The translations under genes and the position numbers were made by a program. Shown here one piece after another: positions 49,591 to 62,039 of a stretch of 64,000 nt of DNA; the stretch's first letter is position 1; every line of letters begins with the position of its first letter. The stretch is from Motacilla alba alba (taxonomy: Eukaryota; Chordata; Aves; Passeriformes; Motacillidae). Location of the stretch: assembly GCF_015832195.1 (NCBI RefSeq), contig NC_052018.1:28672115-28736114 (forward strand). Reading direction: 5' to 3'. The notes beneath the pieces were generated by a model that was given only the letters and a program-made list of their open reading frames with translations, did not search any database and had not been told where the DNA came from.

Positions 49591-49936
49591 AGAAAATGCT
49601 CCAAACAAAACCCCACAGCCTCCCTCCTCATAAAGCACTGAATGATAAAGGGACTAGATTTTTCATAAATAGTAATTTTCATCAGAGCATAGCAAATACT
49701 TGTCATCACAATTTCCAGAAATTATGATGGATGTTTGGACATGCTAATGTGGGCTTTCTATAGCATGGCTACTTTTAAGTATTGGAAAGAATGTATGAAA
49801 GCAAGCAAGTGAAAACATTTTTGTATTATATGGAGTTTAGGGATGGAGAATGAGATTCATCTTTTCAGTTCAAAGATCTGACTTGATCTTCTGAACCCTG
49901 TTTATTGTCAATGTCTTACAGAAGAAAAGTAAATTT

Positions 49937-50000
49937 ATAGAACCCTAGAAAAACCCAGGCTGGAAAGGACATCAAAAGATCATCTGGTCCAACCTTTAAT
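49937..50000 (-). mobile_element. CR1 LINE 3' tail fragment, minus strand
   Basis: The plus strand reads tagaaccctagaaaaaccca followed by ggctggaaaggacatcaaaa and gatcatctggtccaacc, the reverse complement of a CR1 3' terminus. Only about 65 bp is recognisable. Confidence 0.75.
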
Positions 50001-51180
50001 TCTAAAGTGCCATTATTTCTGTAGTAAAGATGAATTGCACTTTAGGACAGCCCGATTCTCTTCCTCGGTTGTAAAGAAGATCCAGGCTGGAGAGTTGAGA
50101 TGAAAACCACTTACTCATGTGGTTTGGGTGAATCAAATACTCAGATTTATGTTGTGCCTATGTGGAATCATTGTTCTATGAATATTCTTTTTGTTAGCTA
50201 CAAAGAATAGTTTCTTCTTCTACCTGGTCCCACATTCCTGTTTTCTGAAATAGGTCTTCCTTTTTTATATACTTCCTCTTGGATTCCTAAATTTGTTTCA
50301 GCTAGAATCTACCAAATTCTCTCAATGTATTTTTTAGGGAGAATATTTTTAGCCTACTAAAATGCTCAGTACATTGTTAGTATTGATATAACCGTTCTTA
50401 TTCAAGAGCACATAAATATAATGATTAAAGCATGACTAACAAGCCAAGTGACATCATAATAAGCATAAAGCAGATTGCTGTCTCATTCAGAGTTCTTCAG
50501 GTGTGACTTGGTTAATTTGATGTGTCACAACTACATTACGGATGGTTCCCATCAGCTGGACCAACAGAGGTGTAAATGATGGTGTTACAGACAGTACTTT
50601 CTGTTAGGATGTTTAAAGAATGAAGTAAATTTTGTGGAAATAAAAGTATCCTAAAATAAAGAACAGTTTAAGACATTGATAATAATAGTTGAACTATGTC
50701 ACAGAACATTTTTTTGAAACCAATTAAAAAGAAAAATAAATGTCCAATATAAAAGATAAAGGAATAAGGAATGTTTTTCAAATTACTGTCAGTCCAAATT
50801 GAATCAAGAGGCTAGAAAAGATAATTAGTCCAGAGCATAAGTTCAGATGTTTACTCTTAAAAATGCTTAAACAGTAAGGAAATCAATCCATCTGAGCCTC
50901 TGATGTTAAAAATCCGTTGTTTCATTGGATTTTTCCTCAGATTAAGTTATGAAATCAATTTACAGAAACAACTTCAGAGCAATAACTACTCAGCGTTTTA
51001 GCTTAACTGCAAATACCCCAAATTAAAAATACGATGTGACTGTTTATACTTTGACAAGCTCACATAAATAACAATATTTTTTGTATATTGGATTGTTTGT
51101 AACAGTACTTTTGCAAATCCTCTCCAAATTTAAAGAAAAATGAGAGCTAAAAATAGAAGGTAAGTTGTAGATACACAGTT
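50001..51180. other. unannotated AT-rich stretch
   Basis: About 1.2 kb without recognised features between a CR1 tail and the LTR-like segment at 51181. Confidence 0.4.
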
Positions 51181-51499
51181 TGTGGTAATTGGGAGTGGGG
51201 CTGCGGCCGAGCCTCATCCCCAATGGGCTAGAGCTGTGAAAAGTGGGTGACCAGCATTGAAAGCAGTGAGACAGGGAGTGCCCAGGTGCACTGACCCATC
51301 ACCAAAGGGAGCAGAGGGGACAGGTGCAACACATGAACATGAGGGGTATAAAAGGCTGGGCTGGAGGACAAGAGGAGCAGACACTTGCAGCCTTTTGATA
51401 TGATGTTACTCTGTATGGGCAAATGGTTAAAGCTTTCTGAAATTGTATGATGCTCTCCTGTGTATCATGGCTGTCTTGACTGTGCAATATGCTGAGGCA
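51181..51499 (+). mobile_element. LTR-like segment with CCAAT and TATA boxes
   Basis: A sharply bounded block that is GC-richer than its flanks. It starts with TG (tgtggtaattgggagtgggg), includes a CCAAT word at 51220-51224 and a strong TATA box, tataaaag, at 51347-51354 in the GC-rich setting gaggggtataaaaggctggg. A purine-rich, then C-rich leader (gacaagaggagcagacactt) follows about 25 bases later, where transcription would start. The last part (about 51430-51499) is AT-richer and could be U5. This layout matches U3, R and U5 of a retroviral LTR. I could not find matching target-site duplications, and the 3' end is uncertain. A host promoter is the alternative. Confidence 0.45.
51347..51354 (+). 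promoter_or_regulatory. TATA box
   Basis: Consensus tataaaag flanked by GC-rich sequence on both sides, about 125 bp downstream of a CCAAT word. It is the best match to a polymerase II core promoter that I noticed in the window. It is presumed to belong to the LTR-like segment. Activity is unknown. Confidence 0.5.
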
Positions 51500-51689
51500 A
51501 TAAGTATATAAATTTTAATTATTTTTAAAAAATTGGTTTAACAATTTACAGTGTTTAAAGAAAACTGGAAAGATTAAAGACATAAAAAGCTGGAAAAAGG
51601 GAAGAGTGTTATTATTTCTCTCTTGTTTTTATTATCTTTTTATCTTTTAGGTTTTATCTTCTGACTTAAGATTTTTTTTTGATATTGAT

Positions 51690-51939
51690 TTACATTTAAA
51701 TGGATGCTTAGTGTCCAATGGAAGAAGTAAAGCTGCTATTCCACCACAGTGTGTTCCTCAACTGTGGTGTGATCACAGACAGTGAACAGATCACAACTGT
51801 GGAAAATTATCCTGAAAAACAAAGGCTAGAGGAGTTACAATTTTTGTTAGACTTCCGTGGCTATCTGAGGTTCCTGTGCTATTTTTGTGGTACAATGGAT
51901 GGAGGCAAGTTACTGTTTCTTTATATTGCACGTATATGA
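51690..51939 (+). pseudogene. pol-like remnant, Ty3/gypsy-type RT to RNase H connection
   Basis: The plus-strand frame 51718-51939 (73 codons) reads like the segment that joins reverse transcriptase to RNase H in Ty3/gypsy-type Pol proteins. Visible in order are KLLFHHSVFL (the lysine, phenylalanine and V-x-F-L positions of the K-x-x-F block), then GVITDSEQITTVENYP (matching the G-[IV]-x-T-D-x-E-x-I-x-x-V-x-x-[WY]-P pattern), then EELQFLLDFRGYLRFL (matching E-L-x-x-[FL]-L, then Y-x-R-F). Just upstream, in a shifted frame, LHLNGCLV recalls the H-L-x-x-L block that follows the catalytic Y-x-D-D. Downstream, around 51970-52030, PLECEMVHWALLYLKAKVT weakly recalls the C-E-x-A-F-x-x-L-K block. No catalytic Y-x-D-D is visible upstream, there are stops and probable frameshifts, and gag and integrase were not found. 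The methionine at 51718 is not a genuine start. An endogenous retrovirus is the alternative source. Confidence 0.5.
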
Positions 51940-52199
51940 ATTTGGCACTGTGTGCAACCTAAAGATAACCGCTGGAGTGTGAGATGGTGCATTGGGCTTT
52001 GCTGTATCTGAAGGCAAAAGTTACCAAGGTCAGTGGATGCAGAGGACACTCTATTAACCATGCATCCTGCTGCCTCCTTGTTCACCTTTGTAACACTTGT
52101 TGGACCTCTTGTTTCACAAACTTTGAGGGATGGTTCCTTCCTAGGGCTGTTTCTATACCATCAAGGATAGCAGGGGCCATTCTCTGACCCCAAGGCTGA

Positions 52200-55100
52200 C
52201 TGGTAGGGCACTGCCCATGTTTATGTCAATCTCTTCCTCTGCAAAACATGTCAGATGCATCAACACTGTGCAATGAGAATGCTTGTTCACTCAAGACAGA
52301 CTGTTCTTTGGCTTGAACCAAAACAAGTACCTGGCTTGGTGCTGTCAATATGGGTAATCATGGAGATGGGGTTCTTCAGATGGTACCTTTTTCTGATGGT
52401 TCTGTTTAGTTTATTATTCAGATTCTCTCTAGGAATCCAAAGTAGCCCCAGTTCTTTACATAGCAGTGGCTGTTCCTCTGCTGACTTGAGGCACCTTTTT
52501 TAATTGTGATTAGCCTCTTTCAAACTAAGAGAAGTCATTGCTACTGAAAGCATTAAACCCAACAAGTATCAAGTTCAAAGCACAGATTTTCTTTCTCCTA
52601 CTGATTTAGACAGTCAGGGCTCAAGACTTATTTTTGTTGCCATGGTCTTATCCTGAATAATGGAAGTAATGAATATGGATTCCTGTCAGTGTCAGCTATA
52701 TCATGTCAACTAGATGAGCTTCTTCTTAAGTCACATGGAAAAAGTTGTGCTCTTACCATGCATCATTAACCAGATTTGTAATTGTGGGTTGATTGTATGT
52801 TTTAATTATTTCAAATACAAAATTACTTGTTTACATAGTTGCCCTTAGTACTATTATTTTTTTTACTCTATAAGATTTAAATTTTTCTCTTAAAAAAAAA
52901 AGTTCATAAATGATGAAAATTAAGTCTACTTGCAGTGATAGGCTAAGTTCTTTGTTATGCTTTTCTAAATTTTATTTTGCTTGGGACATAGACGTAAAAC
53001 TCAGCTATTCACTACCATACAGGTATTAAATTAGATACTCAATAAATAGTCTTAGACTTTCATGCTTTATTGGTACATGCTGACAGTCAGGTGCAGAAAA
53101 TAACAGCATTACTATCCTTTTTATGGTGACAAGTACTGAATCTTGTATGGAGTTTTCTTCTTCAAAAAAGGGAAATTACTTATGAATGAAGGTCAGCAAT
53201 TACTCCTTTTACTAATCTTCTTCTCCATGACCTGAAATATAAACACTTCCCTCCTGTTCTTTTGACTTTCTAATCAGCTAAAGATATGATATTACTCTCT
53301 AATCCTTTCTATTATCCTTATCTCAGTTCTTCCATCAAGTTCCCTTTGCACAGCATGTAGCTTTTTTCATTGTCTGTAACACAGAGGGTAAAATATTTGG
53401 TTTTGTATTAAAAAAATAAAAAAAAATCTGTGATATTAATGTAAATATATGATCTTGAATTAGTCTTGTCCTGCAGCTTGTATTGACATTAGCTGACTTG
53501 CAATCTACTGAAAAACTGCTGACAACTTCAATATCCAAGATATCAGCCTATCTGGCCCATTTTGAGCGCTGTGAGTTGTATGGATCCTGAGATTTGATTG
53601 ATACATCCACTCCATGAAAAAAAAAAAAAAAAAGCTTTTCCCAGGCCTGGTTTTGTTCTGTTTTTAATGTTGCAAAATGTGTAACCTTCCCAAGAATAGA
53701 AGATACATTTCGTGCTCCTTTGGTGGTTACTCCTACCTCTAGATTAAGATGCAGCCAGTTTCTGTTTTACCATGGGTTTGTGTTGGGTACTTAAGAAAAA
53801 TTGAAGATGTCTGCTTAATCTGCAATTATAGACAGGCCCCAGGGCGTCTAGATCCATGAGTCAGGCTTGGATCAGACAGATTTGGCTTCAGAAGGCTGGA
53901 AAACCTCCTGTTGATTATTTGTATGCTTGAGTAATCTTGCCCCTTGCTTTAGTGAGATGGGCTTACCTGTGGAGATTGATAAGTAGCACCTAAATAAAAT
54001 CTACATGTGTAGTGTTTTTGGATTTGTTCTCTGATTGCCTAGATTTAGACCATTGAATGAGGTAAGCAGAATACTTCTTTTTAGAACTTCAATTTAAATA
54101 ATATAAGATATAGCTGAAATGCCTGCTGAATTAGATACCACCTGATTTTTTCAGGGAATGTTTCAAAAGAAGAATGTAAGATTTGGTCCATAAGGTTGAC
54201 CTTGCTATATTAAGACAAGCAAATGTTTGGATTTTTAAAAAAAAAATTAAATTAATATAGTTTCATATGAAATTAATAAGTAATTCAGTATCTCCTGACT
54301 TTAAAATGGTGAGATAAATAGTTCCTGCCTGACTGAGCATTTGTTCAAGTAATAATTTTAAAGGGAGTGTCTAGGTTACGATTTCATTCCGCCTGTATTG
54401 GTTTACTTTTAAATTACCCTGCAATTTAGCAGTTAAGGAAAGTTTTAATAACTGCAGTGGTCTGTGCTACAGTACTGCCTGACACCCTTGGTAGAAAAAG
54501 CTGAGTTAATGAGATCTCATGGAATAGAAATCATTTACTTTGAGCTATTCTTTCTTTTTCCTTCCTTTAAAAAACCATACTGACAGTTTGACTCAATAGG
54601 TCAACTTGATGTGGAACTAGCTTTTTACCAAAGATCTGAAAATCCCATAAATATGGGGATGGATTGGACCTCAAACTTTGCCTGTTATACCTAAAATATA
54701 CTCTGTCATACAGCAGAACAGGAAGAAAATCAGTACAAGTTGAGGTATGATGGCAATGGTTTATAAAGAACTTATACATTTTTTTTAAAGGGGAAAAAGC
54801 TTTTTAGGCTAATTTGAGTGTATCTCAGTAAGTTGAGACCACTAACTGAAAAAAAATTAATCAAAGCAGTGAGTCATGTGGAGCATTCATTTTCCCTGAC
54901 TCAGAGTCCTGGTCTCTCTGAGAATAAATACTACAGGTAGTAACCTAAACTCGGCAGAGGATACATATTCAAGAGAATTGTTTAAAATATAGAGAGAGCA
55001 ACCCGCAGACTTAATGTGCAGTGGTTTTTTGTGTTATTACTGGCTAAAACAAAAATATTTGCATTTTACAGATCCTTTACCCTTCTTGTTTGCAGAATAA

Positions 55101-55530
55101 AAAAGCTGTGTGAACATGCAGGCTTGTCCTATGATTTACTACATATGGATCTGATTCCCAGATATTACTGGCACTATCAGTTTATTCATAAATTGCTCTG
55201 CTCTACAAATTGTCAGAGCCTTTTCTCATATTACAAGATTCCAAGTAAATTAGAATATTAAACATCTCAGTAACCAAATAACTGTTTGTAAGCTTCAGCA
55301 ACAACTACATATTGTCCAGTAGTTTTCCAGTATAAAGATGATTCCATAGACAATGAATGTGCTACTTTAATTTATTTGGTCAGGGTGGGGAGGAGGAAAA
55401 TTGGCTTCTCTATTTAGGGAATCTTTATAGTAATGTAGGTAGATGCTTCTCTGTTTTCTGTATTTAAAATGCAGATTATTGTATAAATCATTTTCCAGGA
55501 AGATGGATATGCTAAGTAAAAAGGCAAGCC
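52200..55530. other. unannotated AT-rich stretch
   Basis: About 3.3 kb without a recognised gene or repeat family, containing A runs at 52892-52900 and 53619-53635. Frames at plus 52255-52503 and plus 55016-55261 show no domain. Confidence 0.4.
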
Positions 55531-55600
55531 TTTTCCTGTTTTTTTGGGGGGTTTGTTTTGGTTTTTTTTTTGGTTTTGTTTTGTTGTTTTTTTTTTTTTC
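55531..55600. repeat. T-rich low-complexity tract
   Basis: T runs broken by GG or G, ending in a long T run and CAG. It resembles a polypyrimidine tract with an acceptor AG but is more simply explained as a simple repeat. Confidence 0.85.
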
Positions 55601-58600
55601 AGTTTGCTCTGTTGCTACTGTTTTTGTGTTTTGGTTTTGTAGGTTTTTTAAAAATGCACTTTTATTGATTAATTTTCAGTGTTTTCTGTACTAGTCCTTC
55701 TTTCTTCCTTTCTCTTTTTTAATAATGTCGTTGGCCTCCACTTTAATTCTGAAATGAACTCTTTTATTTTAAGAGTTTTCAATAGCAAAGTGTCTTATAA
55801 GGTTTCAATCACTGAAATACTCAGCTTTAATAACAGATCTACATGCTGTTTTCTCTAGGCCCATGTTCTGCTTTTGCATTTCTAGTGTTTTCTTGTTTTT
55901 TATCTGTATGAAATAAGCCAATCCAAACCAAAGTTCAGAAGTTCTAAACTTCTGCATGCAGATTTGTTTTGAATCAATGATTTCAGACCATGCTATCCAA
56001 AACCATTTGAAAATGACACATGAATAAACATGAATTGAAATATTCCTTAAACATTTTAGATGTGAAAGTTTAGGAGCCTACTGGCAAAATTGGCAAGAAA
56101 CTGGGCAGCGTACACACTGGGATTGTGCACAGATGCCTTTGCAACCATCCCATTCCATTCATCACTTTTGGAAACAGATCACTGGAATATTCAGCAGTGT
56201 GAAGTCTGTCTCCAATCTGTTAAATAATAATGTTGTGATAATACTGTGAAGACTGCAAACAGGGAAGTAAATTAAGCACCATTGGAAGACTGCACCTATC
56301 TATTCCATCCCTGGGATCAACACCAGCATTTATGTATCTTGGATATGCCATGACCTTTCTCATAAATCAACAACCTTTCTTACTTGTGGTTCAGAAATTA
56401 CACATTTGTGATTGTGACAGAGCAAAACAAAAATGGGCATGGCACCTTTGAGTAATTCATGATTTACCAAAGAACACATGTCTGGCCATAATCACAAATA
56501 TGCAGCTAAACTCAGCACAGCATTGTATGGCTCAAGATGGGACAAATACCAAATGGAGAAAGTCAAGGCATAACATGCTGCAGAGAAAAAAAGAAAAAGA
56601 TAACAAAAAACTTTTCAAAAAGTAAAATCATATCTTCAGATACTGTGGATGATAGAATCAGTGTTGCTGATTTTAGTATTGAATCACTAGCCTTCACCTC
56701 AATCTCCTGAGGAGTCAGTGTCATGTCAAGAACTCATTGAAATTTTGAATAACATTCAAAACATTATATAGTTCCTGTCATCCTAAAACTGTAGAGAGAA
56801 GAATCTGCAAACAACAGCAATCATCTCAATGAGAGAAAAATTCCCTGAAGACACTGAGAGCTCAAAGAAGAAAGAAATTTAGGGTGGGAAGCAAAGTTGA
56901 AGCTGAAGCTCCACTAACAGAAGCAGACACTGAAGGAACTGCTATACACACCTTGGAAATCATTGATGTCGAGCTATTTTCTTTTTATTCTTTCCCCTTG
57001 AACATGCTTATCACCTGCCAACTACCTATTCATTCTGATGGAGAAGCTTGTTATCCCAAACCAACACCTCATTAGATATTCCACTTTTTCTTCTTTTTCT
57101 TCGGTATTCCTTTCATCTTCCTCTTTGAAGTCTTTCACAAGCATGGAATTATTTTGGTCAAAAAAGCACCTGTGAAGGTTGTCCACTATACACACACACA
57201 GACCCCTGCTCCAATACTCCAACTTTTAATTAAGTCTGCCTTCAAAAATGATCTTTGATGGATAGTCCACACCTAGTGATTATAGCAGTACCCTGAACCT
57301 TCCTGTCTCATAGGAAATTGTTATTATGTTTAAAGGGTAAATATCCATGTGGCAATGTGCACCTACATTTCTTTTGCTTCTTATAATTTCATATAACAGT
57401 TACTAGACAATTTTCTCAAGTTGTTCAGTAAGAAATGTATTCAATAGAAGAAAGTTTGATTAGTCTAAATGAGAGATTTTGCCGCATGTTTCAAAGCGTG
57501 TAAAAATCTTAAAATATCAATATATGCTGAAAGACTTGCAAAAAGCTGCAGTGTCAATTATGACACTTAAGGCTATTACTACCATTTTTTTAATTGCATT
57601 TTTCATTTTCATCATTTTTATTGATGCTGTTTTACCCAAATTTATGAAGAGCTTAGTGTTGGGTTACTCGTTTAGAATGAGCACGTGATACTGCTTAAAA
57701 GATTGTGCCTTTTCAAGCCAATTCAGCTGTGATAGTCAAGGAAAGAAGTAGTATTACAGAAGTATCAGAATTCATTGTAGTAATCATTGCAAGAAGGCAA
57801 CCTAGTCTTTTGTAGAAGCTTCTGTGTGCTTTACAGAAATAGTGTGTTTATGATGTCTCAAAATTCCTGCCAAGAACTATTTGAAATGTAATAAAGCATG
57901 TACAGGTATGCCGTGAGTGTAACACCAACAGTATTACATTAAACTGAGTGCTGGATCAGCCTGGTTTCTCTCAGTAGAATGATGTGCTTGCAGATCAAAA
58001 GTTAATATACATATACAATATTCATAATGACTGCAAACCCAAGATGTTCATCCACTGATGAAGCTAGTGGTCAGCTCCAGGAGGAGTGAAAGTGATCAGC
58101 AACAGGAAAGAGGGATAGACATCTACCTGTGTAGCTGCAAAAAAAAAGAATTTTTGCAGTTCCCATTCTTCCTGTCAAAAAAAACTCTGTATGCCACTCA
58201 GTCCATTGTATTTGTAGGTATTTAAAGCTAACCTTGGTGTATATATGTTTCTTTTACAGAAAATAAATATTGTCTTTGAAGATTTTGCCCCATATATTGT
58301 TTCTGTCATTGAAAATATTGTCTGTCCCTACCAGCACAGACCTGAAACAAGCAAAAGGCTTTGCAAAGGAGAGTTTGAAAAAGTTCATTGGCTTCCACCT
58401 TTATCCTAGACAAGTCTATATCTTCTGTCTTTAACAGAAGACATGAGTATTCTGAGGCAGGGTTGATGAAGGCAAGTAAGTGAATGAATAGTTCTGTCCC
58501 ACAGCAGCTGTCTAGTGCACTGGCTTGCTCCTTACACTCTAATCACCTCATGCTGGATTTAGGCAAAAGGAGCACTTTACAAAGCTGCTGTGTTTTTTGT

Positions 58601-61600
58601 GTGTAATAAAGAGGATACTCCCTTTCCCCTGAACCATCACACAAAGTGAGAGCAAGAACGGCTTATGCTATTTGAGGCCAGTTGTAGATGGGTGGTGGGC
58701 TGATGACAGTCTTTAATGCAGAGGATTGATGATTTGCTCTGCACAAGTTATTGCTTGCTAACCCCTAGAATTAAGTTAATAAGGTTGTGAACTCAGCTAA
58801 ACCACATCTGGATATGGTGCCTGTACTTTGTGTGTCAGACTCAGTGATTAAGTTGCCTCTAGCATTTCATAGATTTGTAGAGCCTTTCATTTTCAGCTGT
58901 TCTGTTTCCCATCAGCTGCTACACAGTGATGGGTCTCAACGTGAAACTTGCAATGTGCTGTGTAATTAATGAATGCATGATAACCATGTATTTATTACCG
59001 TTATTTTTAAGTAAAAGATTAATGAGTGAAATTCAGTAGTGATGCAGAAACACAGTGCCAGGCCTCAGTCCCAGTAAGATCTATGGCATATGCAGAGTTT
59101 CAAGCATCTATGCTTTTGGTCTGGAAATTCAGCTGTTAAAACACTTGGCTGTCTGGTTTTTCCTAGCATGGCGATTATCCCCCATAGTGAATGATGAGCA
59201 TTACATATTTATAAACTTTCAACTTTTTCTCCAGTTGAAAATATGGAAAAATACTATGGAAAGAACTCCAGGATTCAGAAAAAATACTGTTTTAATTTAT
59301 TTGAGTTGCATTTCATACTGGGTTTCTACATTTCATACTAGATTTCTGCGTTTAAAATGTTTTAATAATGTGTATTTTTACGTGTGTATGTTTTCACTGT
59401 CTGGAACACTGTCATAGCTTTTTTCCTTCTGACTGCTGACAAAAGGAAATTAATCAAGTTTAATTTCTGTTAGTGAAAGGAAATGTCTACTTGTCCAACA
59501 TATGCAAATGCAGTCTACTTTAACATAGATGTTCACTCAATTACAGCTCTTCATCTGCCTTCCAATACTAAAATATCATATACACAAGAACACCTGTGTA
59601 CTTGATAGAGCAGTGCCAGAGCAGACATGCGTGTAAGAAACTGAACTCTCCACTGCAGGCCTCCTACCCCAATTCCAGAGAGCCACACCTTCCAGTCCAC
59701 CAGGTCATGCATGGGGGACTGACACAAAGCTCCTGCAGTATATTCTGAACGCAAAATTGTAGGGCTCTGGTAAATCATCAAGGAGATCAAACCCCCAGAT
59801 GGACAAAACGGGATGAAGAACATCCTCCTTGTAGCACCGTTCCAACAGAGCCAAAGGGTGTAGAGGGTTTGTGCTTCTCTGACTTGGTGCCAGCACTGAG
59901 TGCTGCTTCAGCAACGTCCTGTGCACTGCCAGTGAAAACTTCTGTGATTCACTCCTGCAGTTCATATCGAGATGCTGTTCTTTTTGTTCTACTAATCCAA
60001 ATGTACTAGTTAATAAATTTTACCCACAATTACATTTATTTAAAGCCCTGGACAAACATAAAAAAAGCTTTTGTAACTTGTACTCCAGTGGCTTTCTTCC
60101 AAAATAATTACTTAAAACATATTTCTTTGTACTGTGTACAAAAAATAATTACAGCTCATACATGCATTTTTTAAAATTCATCCACATTAAGAAAACCTAT
60201 TCAGGGGAAAAAAAATGTGATTATCATGTCAAAAAATGAAATTCTGTTTTCCATTACATATCATATCATGGCTGTTGCTATTGTTGAACTAAATAAAAAG
60301 AAAATACACTAATTCACCTCTTCTTCTACTCCTACTGTCAGGTGACTAGCAATTGGGCCTGTTTAATTTTTTGTAGTATTATAACATATTATAGAAATCT
60401 CTGAAAGTTTATATAGTGTATTGTGTCATTAGTTATAAATAGTCCAAGACTTGTTACACCATCAAAGCTGAGGAGTAAGCCAAGACACACATATTAAGCT
60501 TCTTTGACTCTTTTATAAAGCTTCTTGTTTAACGTGAAAATCTCAAGGACATGCATCCCCAGGGGTGGTTGTCTTATGCTCCAGTAATGGAGATTAAATT
60601 TGTGGTAGTTAGCTAGCTAGCTCTTTTTCTAACAAGGAAACTAAAATTCATTAAAAACTAATTAGGAATGTATAGGAGGTTAATACTCCATGTTAAGCCT
60701 TATTAATGTGAGATAAGTAATTCATAAAGTATCAAAGGACTGCAATGGACAGAATTAAGAAGAATTACACCACCAAAAACTACATTAAAGCAACATTAAG
60801 GGTCTTGTTTGAGCTTGAAAAACCCAGGAAATTCAGAGTGAAAGCTAAATCTCTGATGCCAGCTCACTTTTTTATGCTGGGGTAATGCCCATGATGGTCC
60901 TCCATTAGGAAGACTCAGAGTACATCATTAGGCATTCCTTTTCTACCACTGAAGCTTCAGTATTAGTTAAAAGAGAAATAAATCTTAAAGAATATAGATT
61001 ATTGACCAAATGGTTTCACATTCTTAGGATGCTTTACATGCAAATTATTGGCTAGATCTGAGAGATGTTTCTTCAGATCCTGCTGTTACAGCTGGTTTCC
61101 AAGGCATAGTGACTTGCAGTTTTAGCTGTCAAAAGAGCTATTAGGCTGTAATACTTGTTTTCTAAAGTGTAGTGTTTTGAATGTCACATATTTCTAAATT
61201 AAAAAATTAATTATTTTAATTTGTTTTGGCTTTTTTAAAGAAGCTTTTTTCAGTCTGACTTCGCAGAATAACTTAAAGGGAACAATATTTCACAAAATCA
61301 TGCAATATTGTGTATATTAAATAATCTTTGTTGTGGTGCTCCAACCTCTACCCATATCCAGCCCCATTCCAACTTCATCACTGCAGCTGCAGTGAAGGCA
61401 CATATGCTAATGTCCCCCCAACCCAAGCACTTCTGCCCCCTTTTATATCACAGTAAGTGCTGATGTAAATGTCAGCCACAGTCCCAACCACTACAGCACT
61501 TAACTAGAAAATCTTGTACAAGCTTTCTTCAGCAATGTAAGAATTACTGAAATGACATTTGGGTGAAGGATTAGAAATTGGCATTTGTAGCATCCTATAC

Positions 61601-62039
61601 TTAGTGAAACCTTGTACAATGGGAGAAGAGTGAAGAGGAACAGGGGAAAGAAACTACGTGTGTAGCAAACCCTTGCATATGTTCCTTACCATTCCAGTAG
61701 CAATTCCCAAAAAAGGAAAGTAGAAAAATCCCATGATTTTTTGACCCCAGCAAAAGGATTTTTAGATTGTAGATAGTCAAAAGAACTGCTTGCTTCTGCA
61801 TATGGATAGATATGCCAGGGAAAGCTGGCCTTCTATAGCCTATATTATGAATAAGATTTGAAGGGAGTATTTCTCCCAGGCACCTGCCTCCATTAAAAAT
61901 GAAGTGCAAGCAATAGATTTTTAATTGAAGTGAATTATCATTTGTACGTTTCGCTGCAAAAGTGAGTTTTAAAGCTGATTTGAGTGATAAGTAAGAAGAT
62001 TTGACAACTTAAACTCATAAGAAATACTAATACCTTATG
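55601..62039. other. long unannotated stretch
   Basis: About 6.4 kb with no recognised gene. It includes a 20-bp tandem duplication (59311-59350), a GC-richer patch at 59600-59960 with two overlapping minus-strand open frames, a short GCTA run at 60609-60620, and an unassigned region of even base composition around 56070-57080. Confidence 0.4.
59311..59350. repeat. 20-bp imperfect tandem duplication
   Basis: Two adjacent copies, tttcatactgggtttctaca and tttcatactagatttctgcg, differing at four positions, all transitions. Confidence 0.85.

Noticed and set aside
58134..58160. Small inverted repeat (ctgcaaaaa and tttttgcag)
   Set aside because: Nine-base AT-rich arms around an A run are expected by chance in this composition.
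59055..59417. 120-codon plus-strand open frame
   Set aside because: Rich in Phe, Leu, Ile and Ser as expected from AT-rich DNA. It spans a tandem duplication and has no recognisable domain.
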